DNA of 64,000 bases, taken from contig NZ_JAIEUL010000007.1 of the NCBI RefSeq assembly GCF_019599185.1, positions 1 to 64,000 of the forward strand. The letters are read 5' to 3'. Shown in pieces: positions 11,005 through 20,463 of this stretch. Below the pieces are notes generated by a model. That model was not told where the DNA came from, made no database searches, and saw nothing but the letters and a program-made list of their open reading frames with translations. A program made the translations under genes and the position numbers. The stretch comes from Cryobacterium inferilacus (GTDB taxonomy: Bacteria > Actinomycetota > Actinomycetes > Actinomycetales > Microbacteriaceae). Every line of letters begins with the position of its first letter. Position 1 is the stretch's first letter.

Positions 11005-12185
11005 CAGCTGGAGTACGCGCTGTTCTCTTCGACGTAGTCGTGGGTGAGGTCGTTGGTCCAGATCGTGGCGCGGGCGGTGCCGGCGTGCAGGTCGATGACC
11101 ACCGAGACGGCGCGTGGGGTGAGGTCGACGAGCTCGCGGGGCTGGTCTGGCTCCCCCGCCGTGCAGACCTGGATGCCGTTGATGGCCACGTCGATGCCGT
11201 ACGGGTCGAAGGCCGCATCCGCTTCGGGGATGGTGCCGACGGCGGCCAGCACCCGGCCCCAGTTGGGGTCGTTGCCGTAGATGGCGGCCTTGAACAGGTT
11301 GCTGCGGGAGACCGCGCGGGCCACCGTGACGGCCTCGGTTTCGCTCGCGGCGTTGCGAACCGTGATGGCCACGTCGTGCGAGGCGCCCTCGGCGTCGCCC
11401 TGCAGTTGCAGGGTGAGGTCGCGGCACAGCTCGGTGAGTGCGGCGGTGAACTCGGCCGGGTCGGCGTCGACGCCGCTGGCGCCGGAGGCCAGCAGGCTGA
11501 CGGTGTCGTTGGTGGACATGCAGCCGTCGGAGTCGAGCCGGTCGAAGGTGACCCGGGTGGCCTCCCGCAGCGCCGCATCCAGCTGGGCCGAGCTGAGCTG
11601 CGCGTCGGTGGTGATCACCACGAGCATGGTGGCCAGGCCGGGCGCGAGCATACCGGCGCCCTTGGCCATGCCGCCGATGATCCAGCCGGCCGGTGACACC
11701 CTGGTGGCCTGCTTGGGTCGGGTGTCTGTGGTCATGATCGCCTGTGCGGCCGCGAGACCGGCGACGGTGGATGCGGCGTCGTCGGACTTGAGGGCCACTG
11801 CGGCGTCGAAGACACCGGCGGTGAGCTTGCCCAGGTCGAGCTGCTCGCCGATCAGGCCGGTGGAGCAGACCAGCACGTCGCCGGAAGAGACCTGCAGTTG
11901 CTCCGCCACGGCCTCGGCGGTGGCGTGTGTGGTCTGGAAGCCGATGCTGCCGGTGTAGCAGTTGGCGCCGCCGGAGTTCAGCACGATGGCGCTGACCCGG
12001 CCGTCGGCCATGACCTGCTGGCTCCAGATGATCGGGTTGGCCTTGCAGCGGTTGCTGGTGAAGACCGTGGCGGCGTTGTTGAGCGGGCCGAGGTTGGCCA
12101 CGATGGCCAGGTCGAGGCCGCCGGACTTCTTCAGGCCGGCGGTGACGCCGGCTGCGGCGAATCCGGCGGGGGCGGTGACGCTCAC
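11004..12185 (-). CDS. argJ: glutamate N-acetyltransferase (ArgJ)
   Basis: 393 aa; transfers acetyl from acetylornithine to glutamate, so the pathway recycles acetyl groups. It is made as a precursor that cuts itself before a threonine: Ala185-Thr186 in GLATMLVV is the expected cleavage site, with Thr186 becoming the nucleophile. [15 protein letters not shown] is a second family signature. The GTG start overlaps the argC stop by 4 nt (GTGA). Confidence 0.97.
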   Translation of the reverse strand: MSVTAPAGFAAAGVTAGLKKSGGLDLAIVANLGPLNNAATVFTSNRCKANPIIWSQQVMADGRVSAIVLNSGGANCYTGSIGFQTTHATAEAVAEQLQVSSGDVLVCSTGLIGEQLDLGKLTAGVFDAAVALKSDDAASTVAGLAAAQAIMTTDTRPKQATRVSPAGWIIGGMAKGAGMLAPGLATMLVVITTDAQLSSAQLDAALREATRVTFDRLDSDGCMSTNDTVSLLASGASGVDADPAEFTAALTELCRDLTLQLQGDAEGASHDVAITVRNAASETEAVTVARAVSRSNLFKAAIYGNDPNWGRVLAAVGTIPEADAAFDPYGIDVAINGIQVCTAGEPDQPRELVDLTPRAVSVVIDLHAGTARATIWTNDLTHDYVEENSAYSS

Positions 12186-13225
12186 GGGGCAACTCCATTC
12201 GTGCTGAGGCCGCGGGTTTCGGGCAGGCCCAGGGCAATGTTGGCGGATTGGATGGCAGCGCCTGCGGTGCCCTTGACGAGGTTGTCGACGGCCGTGACGG
12301 TGACCACGCGGCCGGCGGCCTCGTCGATCGCCAGGCCGATGAGGGCGGTGTTGGCGCCGAGCACGTCGGCGGTGCGCGGGAACTGGCCGCTGGGCAGCAC
12401 GTGCACAAACGGTTCATCGGCGTACGCGGCGGCCCAGGCCTCGCGCACGGCTGCCGCACTGGTGCCCGGTACGAGGCGGGCGGTGGCGGTGGCGAGGATG
12501 CCGCGGGACATCGGCACGATCACCGGGGTGAACGAGATCGTCGGGTCGGTGGCGCCGGCCCAGCGCAGGCTCTGCTGGATCTCGGGGATGTGCCGGTGGG
12601 TGCCGCCGACGGCGTAGGGGTTGGCGGAGCCCAGGATCTCGGCGGCCAGGTTGGGCACCTTGAGCGCCTTGCCGGCGCCGGACGGGCCGACGGCGAGCAC
12701 GGCGACGATGTCGGCCGGCTCGATCACGCCGGCCAGAATGCCGGGGGCCAGGGCGAGCGCGACAGTGCTGGCGTTGCAGCCGGGCGCGGCGATGCGGCGG
12801 GCGCCGATGAGCCGGTCGCGCTGGCGGCCGCCGGCGACGGGAAGTTCGGGCACGCCGTATGCCCAGGCGCCGAAGTAGTCGCCGCCGTAGAACGCGGCCC
12901 AGTCGGACTCGCTCTCGAGGCGGTGGTCGGCGCCGCAGTCCACCACGAGGGTGTCGGCGCTCAGCTGCGCGGTGAGCGCCCCCGAGGCTCCGTGCGGGAG
13001 GGCGAGGAAGACCACGTCATGGCCGGCCAGGGTGCTGGCATCCGTGTCGGCCAGCACGAGGTGGCTCAGCGAACGCAGGTGCGGCTGCACGTCGACCAGG
13101 CGCTGGCCGGCGTTGCTGTGCGCGGTGACCGTGCGCACCTCGAAATCGGGGTGAGCGGCCAGCAGACGCAGCAGCTCACCGCCCGCGTACCCACTCGCGC
13201 CCGCAACCGCTACCGAAAAGACCAT
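12182..13225 (-). CDS. argC: N-acetyl-gamma-glutamyl-phosphate reductase
   Basis: 347 aa NADPH-dependent reductase. GASGYAGGE (about 9-17) is the nucleotide loop, and Cys150 in APGCNAS is the catalytic cysteine. It is the first gene of argCJBDFGH, where all junctions overlap or are short. TAAGTT lies 6 nt before the ATG with no Shine-Dalgarno, so the whole operon probably starts from a leaderless message. No recognisable ARG box lies next to this promoter. Confidence 0.97.
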   Translation of the reverse strand: MVFSVAVAGASGYAGGELLRLLAAHPDFEVRTVTAHSNAGQRLVDVQPHLRSLSHLVLADTDASTLAGHDVVFLALPHGASGALTAQLSADTLVVDCGADHRLESESDWAAFYGGDYFGAWAYGVPELPVAGGRQRDRLIGARRIAAPGCNASTVALALAPGILAGVIEPADIVAVLAVGPSGAGKALKVPNLAAEILGSANPYAVGGTHRHIPEIQQSLRWAGATDPTISFTPVIVPMSRGILATATARLVPGTSAAAVREAWAAAYADEPFVHVLPSGQFPRTADVLGANTALIGLAIDEAAGRVVTVTAVDNLVKGTAGAAIQSANIALGLPETRGLSTNGVAP

Positions 13226-13231
13226 GGATCA

Positions 13232-13237
13232 AACTTA
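13232..13237 (-). promoter_or_regulatory. arg operon -10 box (leaderless argC)
   Basis: TAAGTT on the minus strand, 6 nt before the argC ATG. It would drive all seven arg genes. The two-tier palindrome lies 50-115 nt further upstream. Confidence 0.5.
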
Positions 13238-13286
13238 CTCGGGTGCTGCCGCAGCGCTGCAATCGCGAGGTGCCCCGCTGACTGCT

Positions 13287-13352
13287 CGCGGCACGCGTTC
13301 GTCCCGGCGGCACGTGTTGCAACACGTGCCGCCGCAGGTTAGACGTGCCGCG
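13287..13352. repeat. two-tier palindrome between pheT and argC
   Basis: A perfect palindrome of 30 bp (13305-13334), half-site CGGCGGCACGTGTTG, is flanked after exactly 10 nt on each side by a second matching pair CGCGGCACG (13287-13295) and CGTGCCGCG (13344-13352). All arms share one centre between 13319 and 13320. It starts 53 nt after the pheT stop and ends about 60 nt before the argC start. It could be a pheST terminator without a U tract or a protein-binding site. Confidence 0.9.
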
Positions 13353-13404
13353 ACCCCGCCCGGGCTCTCCACCGGTGCGAATGATGGGGCCGGGCGGGCA
13401 GCAG

Positions 13405-15939
13405 CTACTCGCGCAGGTGCGCCCCGTGGCGGGCCGCGGCGAGCTCCACGCCGGCCAGCTTCGCGTCGCTGGCCTCCTTGGCGGTGAGGGTGCGGTCCGG
13501 CGCCCGGAAGCGCAGCGCGAAGGTGAGCGACTTCTGCCCGGGCTCGATGCCCGTTCCGCGGTAGTCGTCCACCAGCTCGATGCTCTCCAACAGTGTTCCG
13601 CTGCCCTCGCGCACGGCGGCGAGCACGTCGCTGGCCGGCACCTGGGCGTCGACGACGAGCGAGAGGTCCTGGGTGGCGGCGGGCTTGGTGCCGATCACGG
13701 TGGCCTGCAGTTCCCCGGTTACCTGGGCGAACACCGCGGTCAGGTTGAGCTCCACGACCGCGACCACGGCAGGCAGATCGGCGCCGCGCGCCACGGCGGG
13801 CAGCAGTTCGCCCGCGAAGCCCACCGACAGCTCGCCGGCATCCGTCGCCACGAACAGTTCGGCGGTGCGGCCGGGGTGCATGGCTTGGTGGGCGCCCTGG
13901 CGCACGAGGATCGGCAGACCGACGGCGAGGCCGATCTGGGCGACGGCGGTGAGGGCGTCCTGCCAGGATGCGGCGATGGCCGCCTGGCCGGGCTGGTGGC
14001 GCACGGTGTTACCGAGCAGCACGATGCCGGCGGTGAACGGCTGCGGCGGGATGCCGGCGTTCAGCGTGGCCTCGAGCTCGGCGCTGGGCCGCACGGCGGC
14101 GGGGGGCACCACGGTGCTGCCGTAGCTGACGCCCTCGACCGGGCGGAAGACCGAACCGAGTTCGAAGATCGCCAGGTCGGTGGCGCCGCGGGAGAGGTTG
14201 CGGTGCGCGATCTGCAGCAGGCCGGGCAGCATCGAGGTGCGCATGAACGGCGCCTCGCCGTCGAGCGGGTTGGCCACCTTGATCTGCGGAACCGTGCTGC
14301 TGACCGGGTCGCCGAACAGGTTGTTGGCCTTCTCGGCGACGAACGGGTAGGCGAGGACCTCGGTGTGGCCGGTGGCGGCGAGCACCGTGGCGACCTGGCG
14401 CTTGAGCTGCTGCGTGCGGGTGAGGCCACGGCCGGGCGGGGCGACGGGCAGCACCGACGGGATGCGGTCGTACCCGACGATGCGGGCGACCTCCTCGGCG
14501 AGGGTCCACTTGTCGGTGAGGTCCGGGCGCCAGCTCGGCGCGATGACGGCCAGGCCGTCCGCGGTCTCCGTCATCGAGGCGCCGATCTCGGCCAGCGAGG
14601 TGCGCACCTCCTCGCGGGTGTAATCCAGACCGATCAGGCCGGAGACGAACCCGGTGGGCAGGTCGATCGGGGCGCGTTCCGGGGTGGCGTCGTGCAGCGA
14701 GCCGAGTCCGTCGGCCACTCCCCCGGCGAGTTCCTCGAGCAGCTGCACCACGCGGGCGGCGGCCACGGCGGCGACCTCGGGGTCGACACCGCGTTCGAAC
14801 CGGCGGGAGGCCTCGCTGGGCAGCTTGTGCCTGCGGGCGGTGCGGGCGATCGACACCGGGTCGAAGTTGGCAGCCTCGATGAGCACGTTGGTGGTCTCCG
14901 CACCGATCTCGGTGGTCGCCCCGCCCATCACGCCGGCCAGGCCTATCGGCCCGGATTCGTCGGTGATCAGCAGGTCTTCAGCGTTGAGGGTGCGAGTGAC
15001 GTCGTCGAGGGTGACGAGCTTCTCGCCGGCCGTCGCACGGCGCACGGTGATGCCGCCGGTGAGCTTGTCGAGGTCGTAGCCGTGGATCGGCTGGCCGAGT
15101 TCGATCATCACGTAGTTGGTGATGTCCACGATCAGCGAGATCGAGCGGATGCCGGCCAGCTTGAGTCGGGCAATCAGCCAGGCCGGCGACGGCCGGGTGG
15201 GGTCAACGCCGCGCACGACGCGGGTGACGAAGACGCTCGCGCCGATGCGGCCACGGATCGGGGCGACATCGTCGATCGAGACCGGGAACACTTCGGTGGA
15301 GGGCGTCGCGGTGACGGCCAGGGCCGGGTCGCGGAAGGTGGCGCCGGTGGCGTGCGCGTACTCGCGGGCCACACCACGGATGGAGAACGCGTAGCCGCGG
15401 TCGGGGGTGACGTTGATCTCCACGGCGGAGTCGTCCAGGCCGAGCAGGCTGATCGCATCCGTGCCCACCTCGGGGTCGAGGCCGAGGTCGCCGAGCACCA
15501 GGATGCCGGCAGACTCGTCGCCGAGGCCGAGTTCCTTGGCCGAGGCGATCATGCCGTCGGACACGTGCCCGTAGGTGCTGCGGGCCGCGATCGGGAACGG
15601 GCCGGGCAGCACGGCGCCGGGCAGGGTCACGACGACCTTGTCACCGACGACGAAGTTGTGCGCACCACAGACGATGCCGTGGATGGCGGGGCCGCCGTCG
15701 GCGGCGAGGTCGCCATCCGCGGCCACCCGCACCTGGCACCAGTTGATGGTCTTGCCGTTGGTCTGCGCCTCACCGACGAATTCGAGCACCTCGCCGACCA
15801 CGATGGGTCCGGTCAGCTCGAAGCGGTGGATCTCTTCTTCCTCCAGGCCCACGCTCACCAGGGCGGCGTGCACGGCTTCGGGGGTGGTGCCGGGTTCGAG
15901 GTCGACGAATTCGCCGAGCCAGCTCAGGGGAACGCGCAT
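13405..15939 (-). CDS. pheT: phenylalanyl-tRNA synthetase beta subunit
   Basis: 844 aa, the normal size for bacterial PheT. It starts MRVPLSWLGEFVDL. Domains in order are the N-terminal B1/tRNA-binding OB fold (about 40-160), the B3/B4 domain with PPGRG-type residues, the B5 domain with VxRxTARRHKLPSEASRRFERG near 365, the catalytic-like core, and the C-terminal ferredoxin-type anticodon domain (AFRFRAPDRTLTAKEA-like segment near 820). It pairs with PheS to form the alpha2-beta2 enzyme. The ATG overlaps the pheS stop by one base (TGATG). Confidence 0.97.
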   Translation of the reverse strand: MRVPLSWLGEFVDLEPGTTPEAVHAALVSVGLEEEEIHRFELTGPIVVGEVLEFVGEAQTNGKTINWCQVRVAADGDLAADGGPAIHGIVCGAHNFVVGDKVVVTLPGAVLPGPFPIAARSTYGHVSDGMIASAKELGLGDESAGILVLGDLGLDPEVGTDAISLLGLDDSAVEINVTPDRGYAFSIRGVAREYAHATGATFRDPALAVTATPSTEVFPVSIDDVAPIRGRIGASVFVTRVVRGVDPTRPSPAWLIARLKLAGIRSISLIVDITNYVMIELGQPIHGYDLDKLTGGITVRRATAGEKLVTLDDVTRTLNAEDLLITDESGPIGLAGVMGGATTEIGAETTNVLIEAANFDPVSIARTARRHKLPSEASRRFERGVDPEVAAVAAARVVQLLEELAGGVADGLGSLHDATPERAPIDLPTGFVSGLIGLDYTREEVRTSLAEIGASMTETADGLAVIAPSWRPDLTDKWTLAEEVARIVGYDRIPSVLPVAPPGRGLTRTQQLKRQVATVLAATGHTEVLAYPFVAEKANNLFGDPVSSTVPQIKVANPLDGEAPFMRTSMLPGLLQIAHRNLSRGATDLAIFELGSVFRPVEGVSYGSTVVPPAAVRPSAELEATLNAGIPPQPFTAGIVLLGNTVRHQPGQAAIAASWQDALTAVAQIGLAVGLPILVRQGAHQAMHPGRTAELFVATDAGELSVGFAGELLPAVARGADLPAVVAVVELNLTAVFAQVTGELQATVIGTKPAATQDLSLVVDAQVPASDVLAAVREGSGTLLESIELVDDYRGTGIEPGQKSLTFALRFRAPDRTLTAKEASDAKLAGVELAAARHGAHLRE

Positions 15940-16979
15940 CAGACGGCCATCCCATACTGCTGGCTGAACCGAACGTCGCCTTCGACCATGTCGTGCATAT
16001 CCTTCACATCGTTGCGGAACATCAGTGCTCTCTCGACCCCGACGCCGAACGCGAATCCGGAGTAGACGTCGGGGTCCAGGCCCGCGGAGCGCAGCACATT
16101 GGCGTTGACCATGCCGCAGCCGCCCCACTCGATCCAGCGGGCACCGTCCTTGAAGGTGGGGTGCCAGAGGTCGAGCTCGGCGCTCGGCTCGGTGAACGGG
16201 AAGTAGTTGGGGCGCAGGCGCACCTTGGCCTCGTCGCCGAACAGCGCCTTGACGAAGTGGTCGAGGGTGCCGCGCAGGTGGGCCATGGTGAGGCCCTTGT
16301 CCACGGCGATGCCCTCGATCTGGTGGAACACCGGGGTGTGGGTGGCGTCGAGCTCGTCGGTGCGGTAGACCCGGCCGGGCGCGATGCGGTAAACGGGCGG
16401 CTCGGTGCCGAGCAGCGCACGCAGCTGCACGGGCGAGGTGTGGGTGCGCAGCACCAGGTGCGCCTCTGGCGGGTCGATGAAGAAGGTGTCCTGCATGGCG
16501 CGGGCCGGGTGGTCCTCGTCGAAGTTGAGCGCGTCGAAGTTGAACCATTCGCTCTCCAGCTCTGGTCCTTCGGCGACCTCCCAGCCCATGCCCACGAACA
16601 CGTCGGAGACGCGCTCCTGCAGCAGGGTGAGCGGATGCCGCGCCCCGGCACGCCAGGTGGAGGCTGCGGCGGTGACGTCCACGGCTTCGGCGGCGAGCTG
16701 GGCGGTGGCCTCGGCTTCGACGATCGCGGCTTCGCGGGCGCTCAGCGCCTGGTTGACCCGGGCGCGGGCCTGTCCGACGAGCTTGCCGGCGGCGGCCTTC
16801 TGGTCGCCGGGCACGCTGCGCATGAGAGCGTTCAGAGCGGCCAGCGGCGAGGCCTCGCCGACGTGCGCTGAGCGCACGGCCTTGAGGGCGGCGGAGTCGG
16901 TCGCGGCGTCGATGGCCGCGAGGGCGGCGTCAACGGCCGCGGCGACGGCGGGTTCGGTTATTTCAGTGGGGGCAGACAC
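15939..16979 (-). CDS. pheS: phenylalanyl-tRNA synthetase alpha subunit
   Basis: 346 aa catalytic subunit of class II PheRS. It has the N-terminal coiled coil (about 1-90), motif 2 (VYRIAPGRVYRTDELDATHT) and motif 3 (GFAFGVGVERALM). GTG at 16979 is preferred: it gives the usual length, and TAAACT lies 8 nt upstream. An in-frame start at 17027 would place the N-terminus inside the hairpin that ends the glu operon. pheS is the first gene of pheST. Confidence 0.95.
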   Translation of the reverse strand: MSAPTEITEPAVAAAVDAALAAIDAATDSAALKAVRSAHVGEASPLAALNALMRSVPGDQKAAAGKLVGQARARVNQALSAREAAIVEAEATAQLAAEAVDVTAAASTWRAGARHPLTLLQERVSDVFVGMGWEVAEGPELESEWFNFDALNFDEDHPARAMQDTFFIDPPEAHLVLRTHTSPVQLRALLGTEPPVYRIAPGRVYRTDELDATHTPVFHQIEGIAVDKGLTMAHLRGTLDHFVKALFGDEAKVRLRPNYFPFTEPSAELDLWHPTFKDGARWIEWGGCGMVNANVLRSAGLDPDVYSGFAFGVGVERALMFRNDVKDMHDMVEGDVRFSQQYGMAV

Positions 16980-16987
16980 GAGACCCA

Positions 16988-16993
16988 AGTTTA
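16988..16993 (-). promoter_or_regulatory. pheS -10 box (leaderless)
   Basis: TAAACT on the minus strand, 8 nt before the GTG. It directly abuts the right foot of the glu terminator hairpin, so the -35 region lies inside the hairpin DNA. Confidence 0.45.
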
Positions 16994-17027
16994 GTGCCCG
17001 GCCGCAAGTCGATTTGCGGCCGGGCAC
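16994..17027 (-). terminator. terminator of gluABCD
   Basis: A perfect 14-bp stem, GTGCCCGGCCGCAA with TTGCGGCCGGGCAC, and a 6-nt loop, starting 7 nt after the gluD stop. No long U tract follows. It ends just before the pheS -10 box. Confidence 0.85.
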
Positions 17028-17033
17028 CCGGGT

Positions 17034-17909
17034 CTAGATTGCGCTGGCGCCGCTCGGCATCGGCTCGGGGGCCGGCTCGACGGCCTTGCCGAGCTTCGAC
17101 CCCGACCGGCGCGCGATGATCCGAGCGATCCAGGAGAGGGTGAGGTTCATCGCCAGGTAGATCGCGAAGACCACGAGGAAGAACGAGAAGGCATAGCGGT
17201 TGCCGAAGAAGTCGGGCAGGTTGCGCACACCCACGCGGAGCAGTTCGCTGTAGCCCACGATGAAGGCCAGGGAGGTGTCCTTCAGCAGCACGACGAGCTG
17301 GGCGATGATGATGGGCAGCATCTGCCGGAACGCCTGCGGGAATTCGATCCGGAACCGGGTCGACAGCGGGGTGAGGCCGATCGCGAGACCGGCTTCGCGC
17401 TGACCGCGGGGCAGCGACTGGATGCCGGCCCTCAGCGCCTCGCCGATGATCGCGCCGTTGTACAGCCCGAGCGCCAGGACGCCGGCCCAGTACGAGCCGG
17501 TAGCGAAGACCAGCAGGATGAAGAGCATCATCAGCAGCACCGGGATGCCGCGCACGAACTCGAGCACGAATGCGGCCGGAACCCGGATGAGCTTATGGTC
17601 GGCCGAACGGATGAACGAGAAGAACACGCCCAGGCTCAGGGCGAGGACCGCGGCGACTCCGGCCATCTGGAGGGTGGCGGCCACGCCGTTGCCCAGGGTG
17701 CGCCAGACCTGCACGTCGGTGAAGACATCCCACCTGGTCGCGTCCCAGAGGCCGGGCTGAATGGCACCGTTGGCGCTCATCTTCGGCGCTCCGAGAGCGA
17801 GAATCAGAACGATCAGTCCGGCGAGGATGGCGATGATGCCGACGACGGAGATGACGAGGGAACGGGTGCGGGCCTTGGGCCCCGGGGCGTCATACAGAAC
17901 TGATGTCAT
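17034..17909 (-). CDS. gluD: glutamate-type ABC transporter permease 2
   Basis: 291 aa polar amino acid permease of the HisM/GluD type with about five to six membrane helices (first about 18-40). The EAA-like loop REAGLAIGLTPLSTRFRIEFPQAFR (near 180-204) docks to the ATPase. The C-terminus is an extended cytoplasmic tail rich in Pro and Glu. The ATG overlaps the gluC stop by 4 nt, so the true start is 17909, not the longer open frame. Glutamate as substrate is inferred from the corynebacterial gluABCD arrangement. Confidence 0.9.
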   Translation of the reverse strand: MTSVLYDAPGPKARTRSLVISVVGIIAILAGLIVLILALGAPKMSANGAIQPGLWDATRWDVFTDVQVWRTLGNGVAATLQMAGVAAVLALSLGVFFSFIRSADHKLIRVPAAFVLEFVRGIPVLLMMLFILLVFATGSYWAGVLALGLYNGAIIGEALRAGIQSLPRGQREAGLAIGLTPLSTRFRIEFPQAFRQMLPIIIAQLVVLLKDTSLAFIVGYSELLRVGVRNLPDFFGNRYAFSFFLVVFAIYLAMNLTLSWIARIIARRSGSKLGKAVEPAPEPMPSGASAI

Positions 17910-18553
17910 CGCAGAACCGCCACTTTCTTTTCCACCCGGGCGGCGATCTGGCCGAGTGTGATCGTGATGATCAGGTAGAAGGCGGCGACCGCCAGAAGGA
18001 TGGGGATGACTTCGTCGCCGCGCAGGTTGGTCACCTGGCGGGCAGCCCCGAACAGCTCGAAGACGAAGAAGGCTCCGGCGACCGAGGTGTTCTTGGTGAG
18101 CGCGATGAACACGTTGATCAGCGGCGGGATGACCATCCGGACCGCCTGCGGCATGATCACGTAGGCGAGGGACTGGCCGAAGGTGAGACCAACGCTGCGC
18201 GCGGCCTCGGCCTGCCCGACCGGAACACCGTTGACGCCGGAACGCAGCGCCTCGGCCACGAACGGGGAAGTGTAGACGGTGAGGCCGATGACGGCGAGGG
18301 GGAAGTACCCGGGCGCGAACTGCAGATACGGCAGCATGGTCGCGGTGAAGAAGAGCACGAGGGTGAGCGGCGTGTTGCGCACGATCTCCGTGTACACGGT
18401 TGCGAAGCCGCGAAAGGATGCCACGGGCGAGATCCGGAGGGCCGCGACGATGACTCCGAGCACGAGCGCGCCTGAGCCGGAGAGGATCAGCAAACCGAGG
18501 GTGTTCCTGAAGCCTTCCAGGAAGGTCGGCAGGTTTTCGATGACTGCGTCCAA
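17906..18553 (-). CDS. gluC: glutamate-type ABC transporter permease 1
   Basis: 215 aa permease with a HisM-type fold. The EAA loop EAARSVGLTFGQSLAYVIMP lies near residue 133-152. It starts at a TTG codon (18553), with a strong AGGAGG 7 nt upstream deciding the start. It probably forms a heterodimer with the gluD product in the membrane. Confidence 0.92.
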   Translation of the reverse strand: MDAVIENLPTFLEGFRNTLGLLILSGSGALVLGVIVAALRISPVASFRGFATVYTEIVRNTPLTLVLFFTATMLPYLQFAPGYFPLAVIGLTVYTSPFVAEALRSGVNGVPVGQAEAARSVGLTFGQSLAYVIMPQAVRMVIPPLINVFIALTKNTSVAGAFFVFELFGAARQVTNLRGDEVIPILLAVAAFYLIITITLGQIAARVEKKVAVLR

Positions 18554-18611
18554 GACTCACCTCCTCTTCTGTAGTGGGTTTTTCACGATGGGGTATGGGG
18601 GTGGAACAACC

Positions 18612-18642
18612 GATCGGGACGGCCAGTGCGGCCGCCCCGATC
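18612..18642 (-). other. stem-loop inside the glu operon
   Basis: GATCGGG-A-CGGCC, loop AGTGC, GGCCG-C-CCCGATC: a 12-bp stem with one internal mismatch, starting 17 nt after the gluB stop and 58 nt before gluC. Such structures after a binding-protein gene commonly stabilise the upstream message or cause partial termination, giving more binding protein than permease. Confidence 0.75.
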
Positions 18643-18659
18643 AGGGTGTGCGGTGTCGC

Positions 18660-19532
18660 CTAGTAGCGGTCGACTGCCGGCGGCTCGGGCGTCTCGAGCA
18701 CGGAACCCGCGGTCGCCTCCCAGGCGGAGGCCCAGGAGCCGTCCTCGTAGGATGCTTCGAGAACGTCGTTGATGAAGCCGCGGAACTCGGTGTCGTCCAG
18801 CGCCAGGCCGATGCCGTAGGGCTCCTCGGTGAACGGAGCGTCGACAACCTCGAACTCACCGGCGTTCTGGTCGGCGAGGCCGGCCAGGATCACGTTGTCG
18901 GTGGTGACGGCCGCGACGTCGCCGCTGCGCAGCGGGCCGAGGCAGTTGGAGTACGCATCCGTGGTGATCACGTTGGTGGTGTACTCGGCGATGTTCGCCT
19001 CTGAGGTCGAGCCGCTCACCGTGCAGACGGCCTTGTCGGCGAGGTCTTCCGGTCCGGTGATGCCGTCGGGGTTACCGGTGAGCACGAGCAGGTCCTGGCC
19101 GGCCTGGTAGTACGGTCCGGCGAACGAGACAACTTCCTTGCGCGTGTCGTTGATCGTGTACGTGGCCACGACCAGGTCGACGTCACCGTTCTGGATGAAC
19201 GGCTCGCGGTTGGCTGAGACGGTCTCAACCCAGTTGATGCCGGATTCGTCGATGCCCAGCTCGGCAGCGATCAGCTTGCCGATTTCGACGTCGAAGCCGA
19301 CCGGCGTGCCATCCGGGCCGAGGAGGCCGAACAGGGGCTGGTCGAACTTGGTGCCGATGGTGATCTCGCCGGCCTCGTTCAGTGCTGCCATGGTGGTGCC
19401 CTCGTCGAAGGTCACGTCTTCGGCAACGGGTGCCTCTTCTGTCGACCCGGCGCCGGAGTCGGTGCAACCGGTCAGCGCAAACGCTCCGACCAGGGCGATG
19501 GCTGAGATCATTAGACCTTTGTTGCGTCTCAT
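18660..19532 (-). CDS. gluB: glutamate-type solute-binding lipoprotein
   Basis: 290 aa periplasmic-type binding protein (family 3) anchored by lipid. Signal peptide residues 1-22 end in the lipobox LTGC with Cys23. The mature part has the two SBP-bac-3 lobes, with FDQPLFGLLGPDGTPVGFDVEIGK near 75 and RxxF-type segments. AGGAGGACACC stands before the ATG at 19532; the longer frame upstream is not used. It delivers the amino acid to the GluC/GluD permease. Confidence 0.94.
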   Translation of the reverse strand: MRRNKGLMISAIALVGAFALTGCTDSGAGSTEEAPVAEDVTFDEGTTMAALNEAGEITIGTKFDQPLFGLLGPDGTPVGFDVEIGKLIAAELGIDESGINWVETVSANREPFIQNGDVDLVVATYTINDTRKEVVSFAGPYYQAGQDLLVLTGNPDGITGPEDLADKAVCTVSGSTSEANIAEYTTNVITTDAYSNCLGPLRSGDVAAVTTDNVILAGLADQNAGEFEVVDAPFTEEPYGIGLALDDTEFRGFINDVLEASYEDGSWASAWEATAGSVLETPEPPAVDRY

Positions 19533-19574
19533 GGTGTCCTCCTGTGTGCTGTGTGCTGTGTTCTCGCGCACCGA

Positions 19575-20363
<789 letters not shown>

Positions 20364-20369
20364 ACCCCC

Positions 20370-20375
20370 AACTTA
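20370..20375 (-). promoter_or_regulatory. gluABCD -10 box (leaderless gluA)
   Basis: TAAGTT on the minus strand, 6 nt before the gluA ATG. The G run in the gap could also act as a weak ribosome site but is too close to the start. Confidence 0.45.
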
Positions 20376-20417
20376 GGCCGTGAGGCGCCCCCTCGACCAC
20401 CTTTGACGCGGCTATAT

Positions 20418-20456
20418 CCCGGTCGGTAACCCAAACGTAATAGACGCCCGACCGGG
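20418..20456 (-). terminator. terminator after the rRNA methylase gene
   Basis: CCCGGTCGG (20418-20426) and CCGACCGGG (20448-20456) form a perfect 9-bp stem 7 nt after the tsnR stop, with a 21-nt AT-rich loop. Confidence 0.7.
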
Positions 20457-20463
20457 AAAGATG

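Noticed and set aside
13305..13334. ArgR ARG box
   Set aside because: The palindrome is GC-rich and 30 bp, unlike the 18-bp AT-rich ARG box, and lies 70-100 nt upstream of the promoter.
13345..16065. Antisense open frame of 906 codons opposite pheT
   Set aside because: Highly Gly/Val/Arg/His-rich translation typical of the reverse strand of a GC-rich gene; pheT is certain on the other strand.
15940..16548. N-terminal extension of pheT into pheS
   Set aside because: pheT proper begins MRVPLSWL at the TGATG junction; the extension is an out-of-frame reading of pheS.
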